Source: Rhizorhabdus phycosphaerae
GTDB lineage: Bacteria > Pseudomonadota > Alphaproteobacteria > Sphingomonadales > Sphingomonadaceae
Direction of reading: 5' to 3'
DNA length: 64,000 nucleotides
Assembly (NCBI RefSeq): GCF_011044255.1
Contig: NZ_CP049107.1
Span: forward strand, 2,195,501-2,259,500
Part shown: one piece after another, positions 30,764 to 39,610 of the stretch
Layout of the letters: each line of letters begins with the position of its first letter
How positions within the stretch are numbered: the first letter of the stretch is position 1
The notes under the pieces: generated by a model
Databases searched by the model: none
What the model was told of the DNA's origin: nothing
What the model saw: only the letters and a program-made list of their open reading frames with translations
Position numbers and translations under genes: made by a program

Positions 30764-32246
30764 CCGTGCCCTGATCGGGCTTGCGATCGGGCTGGCCACG
30801 CTGCCGGCAATCGCCGCCCCGCCCCAGGTGGCTGTTTCCGCCAATGCCCCGGCACAGCCACGCATCTTCCGATCGGAGGGGCGCGGGACATTCGGGGGGA
30901 CGACGCTGCGCTACAGCGCGGCGGTCGAGGAGTTCCTCCTGCCCGGCGCGAGCGTTTTCGTGACCAGCTATGTGCGCAACGATACCGGCGAGCCGGCCAA
31001 ACGGCCGGTAGTCTTTGCCTTCAACGGTGGGCCGGGCTCGTCATCTTTGTGGCTGCACCTCGGCCTTCTGGGTCCGCGCCGCGTCGACTTCGACGATGCA
31101 ACCCGGCCGCAGACCGTCGCGCCCTTCGCAACCGTGGACAACCCCGACAGTCCGCTCGATGTCGCCGATATCGTGCTGATCGACCCGCCGGGCACCGGCT
31201 ATAGCCGCGTCCTGTCCAGCGGCAGAACCACCGATTTCTACGGCGTGGAGCAGGATGCCGGCGCCCTGGTTCAGGTCGTTCAGCAGTGGCTGCGCCGCCA
31301 CGGCCGTATCAACTCGCCCAAATATATCGTTGCCGAAAGCTACGGCACGGTCCGCGCGGCGGTGATGGCGCGGATGATGGCGGGTGGCCCGACCCAGACC
31401 GGCAGCATGGATGGGCTGACGCTGAATGGCGTGGTTATGCTCGGGCAAGCGATGGACATGGCGCGTGGCGAGGGCGATCGCACCTATCTCTCCATTCTGC
31501 CGTCGCTTGCCGCCACCGCCTGCCATTTCGGCAAGGGGCCGGCGGGATGCAGCCCGGAGAGCCAGATCGAGGCGGCGAGGCGCTTCATCGAAACGACCTA
31601 TCTCCCGGCGCTGTACGCCGGCTCGCAACTGCCTGCCGACCGCAGGACGGCGGTCGCTCGCGAACTGGCATCGCTGGTGGGCCTAGAAGAAAAAGACGTG
31701 GTTGCCGCCGATCTGCGCATCGCGGGTGGTGCGTTCGCGAAGCTGCTACTGGCCGGGGACGGGAAGCGGCTCGGCCTCTACGATGCGCGCTTCACCTTGC
31801 CATTGCAGGGAGCGGACGGCGATCCGGTCGCGGACGATCCGGCGATGGGCCAATATGTGCCGGGCTTCGTCGGTGCCTGGGCCGACTATGCGGCCAAGGG
31901 GCTCAAGGTTGATCTGGACGTCCCCTATGAGCCGATCGCCTTTCGCGAGGTCAACGGCCGCTGGGATTATGGTTTCGGATCGGGGGTGCCGGTGGGAAGA
32001 AATTATGCGCTCGATCTCGCCACGGCCATGAACCGCAATCCGGCGATGCGGCTGATGGTCGGTACCGGCTATTACGATCTGGTGACCCCGCTGGGCGAGG
32101 CCGATTACGTGCTGGCCCATGCCGGCATACCGCTCTCCCGGACGAGCATCCGCCACTATGAATCGGGTCATGCGCCCTATCTGGGCGCCAGGGCCCGAAC
32201 CGCACTGGCCCGCGATCTGCGCGCCTTTCTGGTCGACGCCAAGTGA
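30753..32246 (+). CDS. S10-family serine carboxypeptidase (second copy)
   Basis: This 497-residue exported protein has a signal peptide (MWIDRALIGLAIGLATLPAIAA). The canonical S10 oxyanion motif NGGPGSSS is present, with nucleophile motif AESYGT, Asp in GTGYYDLVTP and His in ESGHAPY. It would remove C-terminal residues from peptides. The ATG at 30753 overlaps the amidohydrolase end. Unlike the copy at 26182 it keeps all expected catalytic features. Confidence 0.92.
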   Translation: MWIDRALIGLAIGLATLPAIAAPPQVAVSANAPAQPRIFRSEGRGTFGGTTLRYSAAVEEFLLPGASVFVTSYVRNDTGEPAKRPVVFAFNGGPGSSSLWLHLGLLGPRRVDFDDATRPQTVAPFATVDNPDSPLDVADIVLIDPPGTGYSRVLSSGRTTDFYGVEQDAGALVQVVQQWLRRHGRINSPKYIVAESYGTVRAAVMARMMAGGPTQTGSMDGLTLNGVVMLGQAMDMARGEGDRTYLSILPSLAATACHFGKGPAGCSPESQIEAARRFIETTYLPALYAGSQLPADRRTAVARELASLVGLEEKDVVAADLRIAGGAFAKLLLAGDGKRLGLYDARFTLPLQGADGDPVADDPAMGQYVPGFVGAWADYAAKGLKVDLDVPYEPIAFREVNGRWDYGFGSGVPVGRNYALDLATAMNRNPAMRLMVGTGYYDLVTPLGEADYVLAHAGIPLSRTSIRHYESGHAPYLGARARTALARDLRAFLVDAK

Positions 32247-33577
32247 CCGCGCCCGCCGATCGCGCGACGCTGCGCAAGAGTGTCGGACTCGTCGGCGTCG
32301 TCACCTTCGGTGCCGGCACCGCCATCGGGGTCTCGATCTTCTCCATTCTCCAGCCGACCGCCGCCGTCGCCGGATCGGGACTGCTCGCTGCGATCGGGGT
32401 CGCGGCGTTGCCGATGCTGGTCTTTGCGGTCGCCTATGCCTATCTCGGCTCGGCGCTTCCGGTGTCGGGCGCCTCCTACGAATGGCCGACGCGCTTCATT
32501 CATCCGGGTGTCGGCTTCATGATCGCCTGGCTGCGCGTTATCGCCAATGTCGGCGCCCTGACGATCCTGTCGCAGGTGATGGTCAGCTACCTCGGCATGG
32601 TCTTTCCGATACCGCTCAAACCCGCGATGGCGGTGGCGATAACCAGCGTCTTCGCGCTCAACTATGTCGGCGTGTCGATCGCAGCGAAGGTACAGGCGCA
32701 GCTGATGGCGCTGTTGCTGATCATCCTCGCCATCTTCGTCGGCACGGGCCTGCCGCATTTCGACCCCGTCCTCGTCGGCAATCCGCTCGATGCGCCACCG
32801 CTGGCGATCCTTGCCGTCGTGCCGCTGATGATCTCGCTGTTTCTGGGGATCGAGTCCGCCGTCGAGATCGGGGAAGAGGTGCGCGATGCGCAGCGCAACG
32901 TCCCGCTCGGTATCGCGCTTGCGATCGGCGTGACCGCGCTGGTCTATGGGCTCGTCGCGCTGACCGCGCTCGGCCTCATCGGACCGGCGAAGCTCGCGGT
33001 GAGCCAGGCGCCGCTGCTCGAGGCGGCGCAGGTGGTGCTGGGCGGTCTGGCGGTGCCGCTGATCGTCGGCGCCGCCTGCTTCTCGATCATCAAGTCGATG
33101 AACGCCGCCACGCTTACCTTCTCGCGCAGCCTGTTCGCCATGGGCCGCAACGGCGCTCTGCCGCGGGCGATCGGTGCGATCCATCCCCGCTTCGGGACGC
33201 CGCACCGGGCGATACTGCTCGGCTATGTCTGCGCCATGTCCGGGCTGTTCCTTCCGCCCAGCCTCATCTTCCTGCTGCTGGCGGTGAATGTCCCGACCAT
33301 GCTCAAATATATGGCCTGCTCCTACTCGGCTACGGTCGTGGCGCGCCGGCATCCGGAGATCCACGCCCGCTCGGCGCTGCGCCTGTCCCCCCGAACGGTC
33401 GTTGCTGTCGGCTATGCGGGGGTGATCTGTGCCTTTCTGGTCGGGATCTTCGGAATCGAAGCTGACCCCCGCCCCTATATGCTGGTCGGCGGCTGGCTGG
33501 TCGTCGGTCTGGTCTACTGGTTCGCCAAGGGCTGGTTCGAGGCGCGCGGCAAGGCCACCCGCGCTTTGGGCGGTTAA
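32243..33577 (+). CDS. APC-family amino acid permease
   Basis: This 444-residue inner-membrane protein has about 12 hydrophobic helices. The N-terminal GVVTFGAGTAIGVSIFSIL matches the first helix of APC transporters, and GASYEWPTRFI is the usual helix-2/3 block. Start is a GTG overlapping the peptidase stop (GTGA). It probably brings the released amino acid into the cytoplasm. Confidence 0.92.
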   Translation: MTAPADRATLRKSVGLVGVVTFGAGTAIGVSIFSILQPTAAVAGSGLLAAIGVAALPMLVFAVAYAYLGSALPVSGASYEWPTRFIHPGVGFMIAWLRVIANVGALTILSQVMVSYLGMVFPIPLKPAMAVAITSVFALNYVGVSIAAKVQAQLMALLLIILAIFVGTGLPHFDPVLVGNPLDAPPLAILAVVPLMISLFLGIESAVEIGEEVRDAQRNVPLGIALAIGVTALVYGLVALTALGLIGPAKLAVSQAPLLEAAQVVLGGLAVPLIVGAACFSIIKSMNAATLTFSRSLFAMGRNGALPRAIGAIHPRFGTPHRAILLGYVCAMSGLFLPPSLIFLLLAVNVPTMLKYMACSYSATVVARRHPEIHARSALRLSPRTVVAVGYAGVICAFLVGIFGIEADPRPYMLVGGWLVVGLVYWFAKGWFEARGKATRALGG

Positions 33578-33657
33578 GCGATCAAATTATGCGCAATGGC
33601 GCGCCGGCCTCACGAGATAGAATAATTAGTGCCGGCCGCCGGCGGTAGAGAGGCGTC

Positions 33658-34845
33658 ATGTCGAACCAGTTATCCACGCCAATGCCGACGCCTTCTTCCG
33701 AAGCGGGAAGCTATGCGGACTGGGTCCGTGCCGCGCTCGTCACCGCCCGCCAGCGCCAGGGCAATGCGGTCAGCCTTTTCGAAAGCTCGGTACCCGAACC
33801 GCGCGAGTTGCTGCGCCACACCGTGCTCGAGGCGGTCGAGCCCCAGTTTTCGCGCTATTATGTCAGCGCGTTCGGCGACGGAAATCCCTTCGTCCGCGAC
33901 ATGCTCGCCGAACGTTATGCGGTCGACCGCAACCAAATTCTTTGCACAACCGGTGCCACGGGAGGCCTGTCGCTGGTCTATCGCGCTTTCGTGAAGCCCG
34001 GCGACCATGTGCTGATCGAAACCCCGGGTTTCGACTTGTTCCGCCACCTGGCGGAGGCCTCTGGCGCTTCGACCGATTGCTTCCACCGCAGCGGTTCTGC
34101 GTTCGCGATAGATGTGACCGAGATCGAGGCACTGCTGCGCCCCAACACCCGGCTGGTGGTTCTGTCCGATCTGCACAACCCTTCGGGCATGGGAATTGCA
34201 CCCGGCGTGATGAGGGGCCTGGCCGAGCTCGCGGAGCGGCGTGGCTTTCTGCTGGTGGTCGACGAAGTCTATGGGGATTATGCCGCGCGCGAGCGGCGTG
34301 CAGGCCCGGCTTCGGCGCTGTCGCCGGCAGTCGTCAGCCTGTCGAGCCTGACCAAGATCTACGGCCTGGGCGTGCTGCGCTGCGGCTGGATCGTCGGTGC
34401 GCCGGAAGTGCTCGAGCCTCTGCGGCGCCTGAACGGTCGCGTGGAATTCGGCGTATCGACCTTGTCGCACGCCATCGCCGCGCACGTCCTGTCGAACGGA
34501 GCTGCATTCGAGCAGCATTCGAGCAGCTATGTCGAACGCTGCCGGCCGCGTTTTCAGACATGGTTCAACGACATGGTCGCCCAAGGCTTGATGGGTGGAG
34601 CGTTGCCGGATGACGGCTGCATCTGCTTCCCGTCGCTGACCGGCATCGCCGACAGCCGCGCCTTTTCGGAGTGGCTGATCGCGCGCTCCGGCGTGATCGT
34701 CGCGCCGGGCGAATATTTCGGCGCTCCCGGTCATGTCCGCATCGGCTTTTGCCAGGAGGACGGCAAGCTCGAAGCCGGGCTGCGGGGGCTGGAGGAAGGC
34801 CTTCGCACCTACGCACGGGACCGTGAGCCGATCGATCAGGCCTGA
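33658..34845 (+). CDS. PLP-dependent aminotransferase class I/II
   Basis: This 395-residue fold-type I aminotransferase has a TGATGGLSLVYRAF cofactor loop, DLHNPSGMG (Asn binding the PLP ring region), DEVYGDY and the Schiff-base Lys in SLSSLTKIYGLGVLRCGWI. The C-terminal substrate-binding Arg lies in GHVRIGFC. It starts 80 bases after the permease gene. It probably deaminates the imported amino acid. The exact substrate is unknown. Confidence 0.92.
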   Translation: MSNQLSTPMPTPSSEAGSYADWVRAALVTARQRQGNAVSLFESSVPEPRELLRHTVLEAVEPQFSRYYVSAFGDGNPFVRDMLAERYAVDRNQILCTTGATGGLSLVYRAFVKPGDHVLIETPGFDLFRHLAEASGASTDCFHRSGSAFAIDVTEIEALLRPNTRLVVLSDLHNPSGMGIAPGVMRGLAELAERRGFLLVVDEVYGDYAARERRAGPASALSPAVVSLSSLTKIYGLGVLRCGWIVGAPEVLEPLRRLNGRVEFGVSTLSHAIAAHVLSNGAAFEQHSSSYVERCRPRFQTWFNDMVAQGLMGGALPDDGCICFPSLTGIADSRAFSEWLIARSGVIVAPGEYFGAPGHVRIGFCQEDGKLEAGLRGLEEGLRTYARDREPIDQA

Positions 34846-35112
34846 GCCACCGCGGACTTGGCGACCAAGCCGGTAAATCTTGATCCAACTCGGCCGCTGT
34901 CGGCGAAAATCTATGCGCGAAGCCGGTCCGCAAACGCGAATCAGAATAAATATGGCGGGCGACGATGGCTAATTTGTTGCGGCCTCGGTGAGGGATGTTC
35001 GCAGGTCCGACGGCGATAGTCGCGGGCCGCGGACGGGCCGAGGCATAGCGCGCGAAGCGGCTGGTCCAAGGGGGGCGGCGGCGATCCGTGGGTTCAGTGG
35101 AGGTAAGAAAGA
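34846..35112. other. Intergenic region before the second TonB receptor
   Basis: These 267 bases contain no supported gene. A GGAGGTAAG Shine-Dalgarno region lies at the 3' end before the receptor ATG. A separate promoter for the receptor is likely but not identified. Confidence 0.4.
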
Positions 35113-37386
35113 ATGAAGACCTTTAAACATGCCATCTCCATGTCGGCAGCGGTCGTCGCTCTGGCGGCGTCGATGCCGGCCGTCGCGCAGGACATGCGCC
35201 CGGCGGACGACAACGCGGCGGGTGACATCGTCGTGACCGCGCAGAAGCGCGCCGAGCGCCTGATCGACGTTCCGGTCGCGATCAGCGCGATTTCCGCCGA
35301 CACGCTCACCTCGCAGAACATCAACCGCCTCTCCGAATATTTCGATCGCGTCCCCGGCCTTCAATATTCGAACCAGCGCGTCGCGGGTCTTGCGCTGCGC
35401 GGCGTTACCACCGGCGGCGCTACGGCACCGACTGTTGCCCTGCTCGTCGATGACGTACAGTTCGGCGGCACCACCGGCACCGGCCAGCCGCCGCTGCCCG
35501 ATTTCGATGCGAGCGCCGTCAGCAGAGTCGAGGTGCTGCGCGGGCCGCAGGGCACGCTCTACGGTGCATCGAGCTTGGGCGGACTGATCAAATATGTGCT
35601 CAAGGAGCCGGACCTTCAGGCCTTTTCCGGCCGGGTCGAACTGGGCGGCACCGCCGTCTCGCACGGCGATACCGGCTATGCGCTGCGCGGCTCGGTTAAC
35701 GTGCCGATCACCGACTGGCTGGCGGTATTGGGCAGCGGCTTCAAGCGGGAGGACGCCCCCTATCTCAACAACGCCAATCCGCAGGCGCTGAAAGCCAAGG
35801 ACGTCAACACGCGAGACGTCTGGGGCTTCCGCGGTGCGGCACTGATCAAACCTGCCGATAATTTCCGCCTCGTCCTTTCGGCGCTTCGGCAGAAGACCGA
35901 CGCGATGAACAGCGACCTCGCGATTACCGCCGGCGGCGTGCCGGTGTGCGTCGCCTGCACGCTCGCCGCAGCGCCGATCCCGGCGACCGCCCGGACCACG
36001 TTCGAGCCGGTTTATGGCGATCTGACGATCCGCTCGCTCGATTCGATCAACAAAGCCAAATTCCAGCTTTATTCGGCGCGCGGCGAACTCGAGCTCGGTG
36101 GCGTCACGTTGACCTCGATCAGCGCGTGGAGCCGGGCCGACAACGTCATCACCAGCGACGTAACCAATGTCTTCGGCGGCCTGCTGCGGTCGCTCTACGG
36201 CCTGTCGACGCGGCCGACCGTCCAGATCGCCAATGCCGACAAGACGCATAAATTCTCGCAGGAGGTGCGGCTCGGTGGCGACATCGGCACCAGTCTCACC
36301 TGGCTGGCCGGCGGCTTCTATACGGTCGAGCATGCCGCGACCGACCAGACGCTGATCGCCTCGGGCAGCCTGACCGCGACGCCCTATATCGGGACCGGCC
36401 CCGGCACCTATCGCGAATATGCCGGCTTCGGCGACCTGACCTGGCACGCGACCGACAAGCTCGATATCCAGGTGGGCGGCCGTTACGCGCACAACAAGCA
36501 GCATAACGAATCCACGCTGATCACCTCGGCCGAGACCGCACCGGTCTTCGGTTCGGGCACCACCATCGCGGATTCCAGCGACAACGCCTTCACCTGGCTG
36601 ATCTCGCCGAGCTATCATTTCTCGCGCGACATCATCGCCTATGCGCGCATCGCGACCGGCTATCGCCCCGGCGGTCCCAACATCGCCGCTCCGCCGTCGG
36701 TCCCCAAGTCGTTCGGTTCGGACAAGGTCATCAATTATGAACTGGGCTTCAAGGGCAAGGTCGTTCCCGGCCTGCTGACGATCGACCTCTCGCTGTTCCA
36801 GATCGACTGGAAGGACATCCAGCTCCAGGGCACCGACTCGATCAGCTCGCTCACCTTCCTGTCCAATGGCGGCAAGGCGCGCAGCCGCGGTCTCGAGTTC
36901 GCGACGACCCTGACCCCGTGGGCGGGCATGACGATCGACACCAACCTGACGTTCACCGACGCGACCCTGACCGAGGATCTGCCGACGATCGCCAATGCCA
37001 CCGGTCTGCGCGGCCTGGATGGCGATCGCCTGCCCTTCTCCGCCCGCGTCGCCGCCAACATCACCGCGAACCAAAGCTTCCCGCTCAGCGACCGGCTCGA
37101 GGGCACTGTCGGGTTCACCGTCGTCTATCTGGGCGATCGTGCGGGCACCTTCGTGACCAACGCGGCGAACGCCACCCGTCCCCGCATCGCCCTGCCGGGC
37201 TACACCACGGTCGACGTCCGCGGGGGCCTGACCTTCGACGAGGTGTGGGGCGCGAACCTCTATGTCCGCAACCTGTTCGACAAGCGCGGCGTGGCCGCAG
37301 CCGACAACCGCAACGGCGTCAACGTACCGACCGCGCTCTTCATCCAGCCGCGCACCTTCGGCCTGACGCTGACGCGATCCTTCTGA
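35113..37386 (+). CDS. TonB-dependent outer-membrane receptor
   Basis: This 757-residue receptor has a signal peptide ending AVAQD, TonB-box-like DIVVTAQKRAER and a plug with VEVLRGPQGTLYGASSLGGLIKYV. The barrel ends in FGLTLTRSF. The context of peptidases and an amino-acid permease suggests oligopeptide import. That is an inference, since receptor sequence alone does not define substrate. Confidence 0.94.
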   Translation: MKTFKHAISMSAAVVALAASMPAVAQDMRPADDNAAGDIVVTAQKRAERLIDVPVAISAISADTLTSQNINRLSEYFDRVPGLQYSNQRVAGLALRGVTTGGATAPTVALLVDDVQFGGTTGTGQPPLPDFDASAVSRVEVLRGPQGTLYGASSLGGLIKYVLKEPDLQAFSGRVELGGTAVSHGDTGYALRGSVNVPITDWLAVLGSGFKREDAPYLNNANPQALKAKDVNTRDVWGFRGAALIKPADNFRLVLSALRQKTDAMNSDLAITAGGVPVCVACTLAAAPIPATARTTFEPVYGDLTIRSLDSINKAKFQLYSARGELELGGVTLTSISAWSRADNVITSDVTNVFGGLLRSLYGLSTRPTVQIANADKTHKFSQEVRLGGDIGTSLTWLAGGFYTVEHAATDQTLIASGSLTATPYIGTGPGTYREYAGFGDLTWHATDKLDIQVGGRYAHNKQHNESTLITSAETAPVFGSGTTIADSSDNAFTWLISPSYHFSRDIIAYARIATGYRPGGPNIAAPPSVPKSFGSDKVINYELGFKGKVVPGLLTIDLSLFQIDWKDIQLQGTDSISSLTFLSNGGKARSRGLEFATTLTPWAGMTIDTNLTFTDATLTEDLPTIANATGLRGLDGDRLPFSARVAANITANQSFPLSDRLEGTVGFTVVYLGDRAGTFVTNAANATRPRIALPGYTTVDVRGGLTFDEVWGANLYVRNLFDKRGVAAADNRNGVNVPTALFIQPRTFGLTLTRSF

Positions 37387-37422
37387 CGCGCGCGGGGGCG
37401 TTGCTCCCGCGATGGAAAGGGA

Positions 37423-37453
37423 GATGCGCACATCCCGCATGTGCGCATCTTTT
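37423..37453 (+). terminator. Rho-independent terminator after the TonB receptor
   Basis: GATGCGCACA and TGTGCGCATC form a perfect 10-bp stem with a 7-base loop, followed by TTTT. It lies 36 bases after the receptor stop and 23 bases before the next gene's ATG, so the peptidase gene downstream is probably transcribed partly by read-through or from a promoter very close by. Confidence 0.8.
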
Positions 37454-37475
37454 CGGGGGCAGTATCGAGGGCGAG

Positions 37476-39254
37476 ATGGTGCACGGAACGACGATCAGGA
37501 ATTTTCTGACGGGCTTCTCGCTACCTTTTGCCCTGGGCGCGCCTTCCATGGCGGGTGCGGCGGAACGACACGGCTCCCTTGCCGTGACGCTGGCGCCAAT
37601 CGCCGCACCTGCCGCCCCGACGACCATCGGCTCCGTCGACGTCACTCTGCGATTCGAAGGGCTGGCTGTCGCCAGGGGCGAGCCGCTGCTGCGCCTGCCG
37701 TTGGTCAGCAGCAATGTCGACAGCGTCGCGACCGTCATTACGGCAATGACAGCCCATGACGCCAAGGGCCCCGTGGATCTGACCCCTCGTACCATCGACC
37801 TTCCCGAGACCGGCCTGCGCGATGCCGTCGGCGGTGGTCCGTCGCGCGAGTGGATAGCGGACAGGGCTGTGGAGGGCACGGTCACGGTTCGCTACAGCGT
37901 GCCCGCTCAGGCGACCCTCCCGCCGCGCGGACCTGCGCCGCCCTTCTCCTTCTCCGCCGACGGGGGCGGAGTGTCCGCCGCCGGTCACGTCTTCCTGCTC
38001 CTGCCGCCGGGCGAGCATCATTATCGGACCACCTATGGCTGGGACCTGTCCCGCGCGCCGAGGGGCAGCCGGGGTGTCAGTTCGCTGGGCGAAGGAACGG
38101 CGACGGCCGTCGAACCGCTCGACGGTGCCCAGATCCGCATGAGTTTCTTCATGGCCGGGCGGATCGGCACTTATCCGGCGAAGATCCCGAGCGGCGGTTT
38201 CTTCGGCGCATGGCAGGGGGTTCCCGCCTTCGATGCCGGCAGCCTGCTCGCCTGGACCGGTAGGCTCTACGACCATTATGCCCGCTTCTTCGGACAGAAG
38301 GCGTCGCCGCCTTATGGCGTGTTCCTGCGCTACAACCCGATCAACGCAGGCGGAGGCGTCGGTCTGTTCCGTTCCTTCGTGACGACCTTCGGGCGGGGCA
38401 AGGGATCGAACGCCGAGAAGATCAAGCTGACCCTGGCGCACGAGATGTTTCACACCTTCCAGCCTTTCATCGGCAATCCGGCGGGGCTGGAATCCTCCTG
38501 GTTCGCCGAGGGGCTGGCGACCTTCTACCAGGCGCGGCTGCCCTTCCGCTTTGGCATGATCGGGGCAGAGGCGTATCTGGCCGACATCAACTGGACGGCG
38601 GCGCGCTACTATAGCAGCGCGATGGCGACCGTCCCCAATGCGGAAGTGCCCAAGCGGTTCTGGGCTGACACCCGCGTCCGTACGCTGCCCTATGATCGCG
38701 GCATGCTCTATTTCGCGACGGTCGATGATGCGATGCGCAAGGGATCGCGCGGACGCAAATCCCTCGACGATCTCGTCTTCGCGATGCTCGCGCTCGAAAA
38801 GGCCGGCAAGGTCACCGATAATGGCGACTGGGAAAAGCTGCTTGCCGCCGAACTCGGCCCAGGAGCGGTCGACGCGTTCCGCGCCTTCCTCGACGGGGCG
38901 ATGCCGCTTCCGGCCTCCGACGCCTTCGGACCCTGCTTCCGCCGGACCACGGCAAAACTGCGGCGCTATGAGCTGGGTTTCGCGACCGACGTCCTGGCGC
39001 AGCCCAAGCGGATCGTTCGCGGCCTGCTGCCCGGATCGGCCGCGGCACGCGCGGGACTTAAGGATGGCGACGAGATCGTCGATCCCGTCCCCCAGGACGG
39101 AATCCAAGGCGAACAGACAGAGCAGATTCAGCTGAAGGTTCGCCGGGGCGACAGCCTATTCTCGCTTACCTACCTACCGCGCGGGGAGGTCGTCGATGCC
39201 TGGCAGTGGGAGCTTGTGCCCGACCGTGAGGGCAAAATGGGCTGCGCGCTCTAG
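37476..39254 (+). CDS. M61-like zinc metallopeptidase with C-terminal PDZ-like domain
   Basis: This 592-residue exported protein has a hydrophobic N-terminal signal (residues about 8-28) and a beta-rich domain at about 35-240. The gluzincin motif is HEMFH (322-326), with a third ligand Glu345 in WFAEGLATF. A C-terminal PDZ-like region contains RGLLPGSAAARAGLKDGDEI. This arrangement matches the M61 glycyl-aminopeptidase family. The ATG at 37476 gives a normal signal peptide. It completes the peptide-utilisation locus, probably cutting peptides in the periplasm. Confidence 0.88.
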   Translation: MVHGTTIRNFLTGFSLPFALGAPSMAGAAERHGSLAVTLAPIAAPAAPTTIGSVDVTLRFEGLAVARGEPLLRLPLVSSNVDSVATVITAMTAHDAKGPVDLTPRTIDLPETGLRDAVGGGPSREWIADRAVEGTVTVRYSVPAQATLPPRGPAPPFSFSADGGGVSAAGHVFLLLPPGEHHYRTTYGWDLSRAPRGSRGVSSLGEGTATAVEPLDGAQIRMSFFMAGRIGTYPAKIPSGGFFGAWQGVPAFDAGSLLAWTGRLYDHYARFFGQKASPPYGVFLRYNPINAGGGVGLFRSFVTTFGRGKGSNAEKIKLTLAHEMFHTFQPFIGNPAGLESSWFAEGLATFYQARLPFRFGMIGAEAYLADINWTAARYYSSAMATVPNAEVPKRFWADTRVRTLPYDRGMLYFATVDDAMRKGSRGRKSLDDLVFAMLALEKAGKVTDNGDWEKLLAAELGPGAVDAFRAFLDGAMPLPASDAFGPCFRRTTAKLRRYELGFATDVLAQPKRIVRGLLPGSAAARAGLKDGDEIVDPVPQDGIQGEQTEQIQLKVRRGDSLFSLTYLPRGEVVDAWQWELVPDREGKMGCAL

Positions 39255-39533
39255 ACGCCCCTTTTCGTCGCCGAGGAGAGGACCCGAGCCTGCCCGCGCA
39301 ACCCGCCGCTGACTCCCACCTTTGGCCTCGACGTTTCGTCGAACATCAACTCATTGCGGCTGGCGCAGAGCCGCCGCAACGTCGGACGCGGCAGGCCACG
39401 GCAATCCTTCGTTCTGCTGGCTGCCGGGATCAGGTCTTGGCGGGCGAAAGGCAAAAATCCGCCCAGATCTGCCTCAGAGCGCGTCGCTTAGCCAGGTCTC
39501 TAGCCGATCGGCGCGAACGCCGATAATTGAGCG
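39255..39533. other. Region between the metallopeptidase and the IS element
   Basis: About 280 bases without a recognisable gene. Short frames occur on both strands, but none has a family motif or a ribosome-binding site. It may contain a remnant disrupted by the IS insertion. Confidence 0.3.
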
Positions 39534-39555
39534 ACCCGAGAGATAGGTGACAGAC

Positions 39556-39576
39556 TGTACCGGAGACATGGGTGAC
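39556..39576 (+). repeat. Left inner terminal inverted repeat of the IS
   Basis: The 21-base repeat beginning TGTACCGGAGACATGGG pairs with 40780-40800 (17 of 21 identical after reverse complementing). Confidence 0.75.
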
Positions 39577-39609
39577 ACATCTCCCCTGCGATCGCAGGGG
39601 AGATGTGTC
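39574..39609 (+). promoter_or_regulatory. Perfect 36-base palindrome covering the transposase Shine-Dalgarno
   Basis: The left arm reads GACACATCTCCCCTGCGA and the right arm is its exact reverse complement, ending one base before the transposase ATG at 39611. The likely Shine-Dalgarno (AGGGGAG, 39596-39602) is inside the right arm. RNA entering from outside would fold it into an 18-bp stem and hide the ribosome-binding site. Confidence 0.7.
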
Positions 39610-39610
39610 G

